This document shows, one piece after another, positions 4,911-5,499 of a stretch of DNA of 5,499 nt; position 1 is the first letter of the stretch; the number at the start of each line of letters is the position of its first letter. The notes beneath the pieces are model-generated. The model was not told the DNA's origin, searched no databases, and saw only the letters and a list, made by a program, of their open reading frames with translations. This DNA comes from Candidatus Heimdallarchaeota archaeon (GTDB taxonomy: Archaea > Asgardarchaeota > Heimdallarchaeia > Heimdallarchaeales > Kariarchaeaceae): NCBI GenBank assembly GCA_030668165.1, contig DAOUUM010000228.1, positions 1-5,499 on the forward strand, in the 5' to 3' direction. The translations under genes and the position numbers were made by a program.

Positions 4911-5357
4911 CTACTGCTTATTCTGATGTAATTTTAGTAGTTTTTTCCATCTTCGCTGTCTGTGTCCATAAAATACTTTGGCAAATATCCAGATAAATGG
5001 AGTCAGAATCCCACTCTTGATCTCCACAAGATCTGTGTACGTCGTTTTGTTTTCATCGATCCTTGAAAGATAGATATCATGAAGCCAGGTTTTGGCCAGG
5101 GTCCCACTCTCAACTGATGAGATGTGATTCTCACTTACCTTGGCAATCTCAATTCTATGACGACCCATAGGTAGAAAACCAAATGATCTCAGCCTGAATT
5201 CATGGATATCTCCAACTCTCCATGTCACCTCTCCCTCAGATATCAGTGTAAATGTGAGTAGTGGCCTGCTGATATAACTAAGAGTGGATAATTTGGTCAC
5301 CAGTGAGTAGATATCACCGACAGATCCATCTAAAACTGTACTACGCTCAACTTTCAT
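4911..5357 (-). CDS. SRPBCC (START-like) family protein
   Basis: The protein has 148 residues from the ATG at 5357; the in-frame TTG at 5375 is rejected because the TATA box at 5381-5388 predicts initiation at the ATG. The pattern is that of a single SRPBCC domain, a helix-grip fold with a deep hydrophobic pocket: strand MKVERSTVLDG, helices GDIYSLVTKLSTLSYIS, the strands around VTWRVGDIHEFRLRSFGF and RHRIEIAKVSE, then TYTDLVEIKSG, and a long C-terminal helix with a basic end (FYGHRQRRWKKLLKL). It matches polyketide cyclase/dehydrase-like stand-alone proteins in size and order, and the arginine-rich helix end is typical of the subgroup. Family members bind lipids or other hydrophobic ligands; no catalytic residues are evident, so ligand and role are unknown. 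It is soluble, and about 57 bases separate its start from the stop of the gene at 5414, so each may have its own promoter. Confidence 0.85.
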   Translation of the reverse strand: MKVERSTVLDGSVGDIYSLVTKLSTLSYISRPLLTFTLISEGEVTWRVGDIHEFRLRSFGFLPMGRHRIEIAKVSENHISSVESGTLAKTWLHDIYLSRIDENKTTYTDLVEIKSGILTPFIWIFAKVFYGHRQRRWKKLLKLHQNKQ

Positions 5358-5380
5358 AAGTATAATAGTCAACAAAGCTG

Positions 5381-5388
5381 TATTTATA
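5381..5388 (-). promoter_or_regulatory. TATA box of the SRPBCC gene
   Basis: TATAAATA on the minus strand, centred about 27 bases upstream of the ATG at 5357. It is the strongest TATA match on this strand and is identical to the box ahead of the structured RNA at 3157. Confidence 0.6.
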
Positions 5389-5413
5389 GATTAGCAAGTG
5401 AAAACGATCAATA

Positions 5414-5499
5414 TCATAAATCCATCAAAACATCAAGTAATTTTTGCAGGGTAGTGATCTCATAGACCACAACTCCCTCTTTTTCTGCAAATCTGACTA
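5414..5499 (-). CDS. C-terminal end of an unidentified protein (5' partial)
   Basis: On the minus strand, one frame is open from the window edge to a TGA at 5414-5416 and gives 27 residues, including EGVVVYEITTLQKLLDVL. A strand with Val-Val-Val-Tyr followed by an amphipathic Leu-rich helix is the usual end of a Rossmann-like alpha/beta domain. It faintly resembles the closing 'TLxxLL' helix of orotate phosphoribosyltransferases, but that is too short to name it. The SRPBCC gene follows it on the same strand. Confidence 0.6.
   Translation of the reverse strand, partial: VRFAEKEGVVVYEITTLQKLLDVLMDL

Overview
The window looks archaeal. Nearly every gene starts at an ATG with an A/T-rich TATA-like box centred about 24-28 bases upstream and no Shine-Dalgarno sequence, which is the layout of leaderless archaeal transcription. 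Intergenic DNA is long and very AT-rich, while coding DNA is more balanced. The gene content (a membrane-tethered RING-type zinc finger, a VIT1/CCC1 transporter, an exonuclease III-type AP endonuclease, an SRPBCC protein) fits an archaeon. It does not let me choose between Thermoplasmata, Asgard or other lineages.

Layout: bases 1-90 are the acidic C-terminal end of a plus-strand gene. On the minus strand follow two paralogous tiny single-span membrane proteins (209-355 and 456-626) that were not expected from ORF length alone, then a two-span membrane protein with a PH-like tail (693-1193). The roughly 550 bases upstream of that gene carry no gene but hold an array of five related 15-bp dyads plus a separate 17-bp inverted repeat. 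Next come a tail-anchored RING-like protein (1742-2164) and an AP endonuclease (2252-3028), both minus strand.

Between 3160 and 3500 lies a GC-richer island with its own TATA box, long helices and several GNRA-type loops. I read it as an unidentified structured RNA gene of about 310 nt. A plus-strand VIT1/CCC1 metal transporter follows (3620-4378). The 530-base gap after it holds a perfect 16-bp palindrome, a second, smaller structured island (4456-4581) and a possible 31-codon leaderless ORF. The window closes with an SRPBCC protein (4911-5357) and the 3' end of another gene (5414-5499), both minus strand.

Functionally there is no single obvious pathway. Four minus-strand genes in the left half encode small or tail-anchored membrane proteins, each with its own promoter. 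The AP endonuclease is housekeeping DNA repair and the transporter handles iron or manganese. The parts most worth following are the unidentified RNA, the dyad array, the paired micro-membrane proteins and the RING protein.
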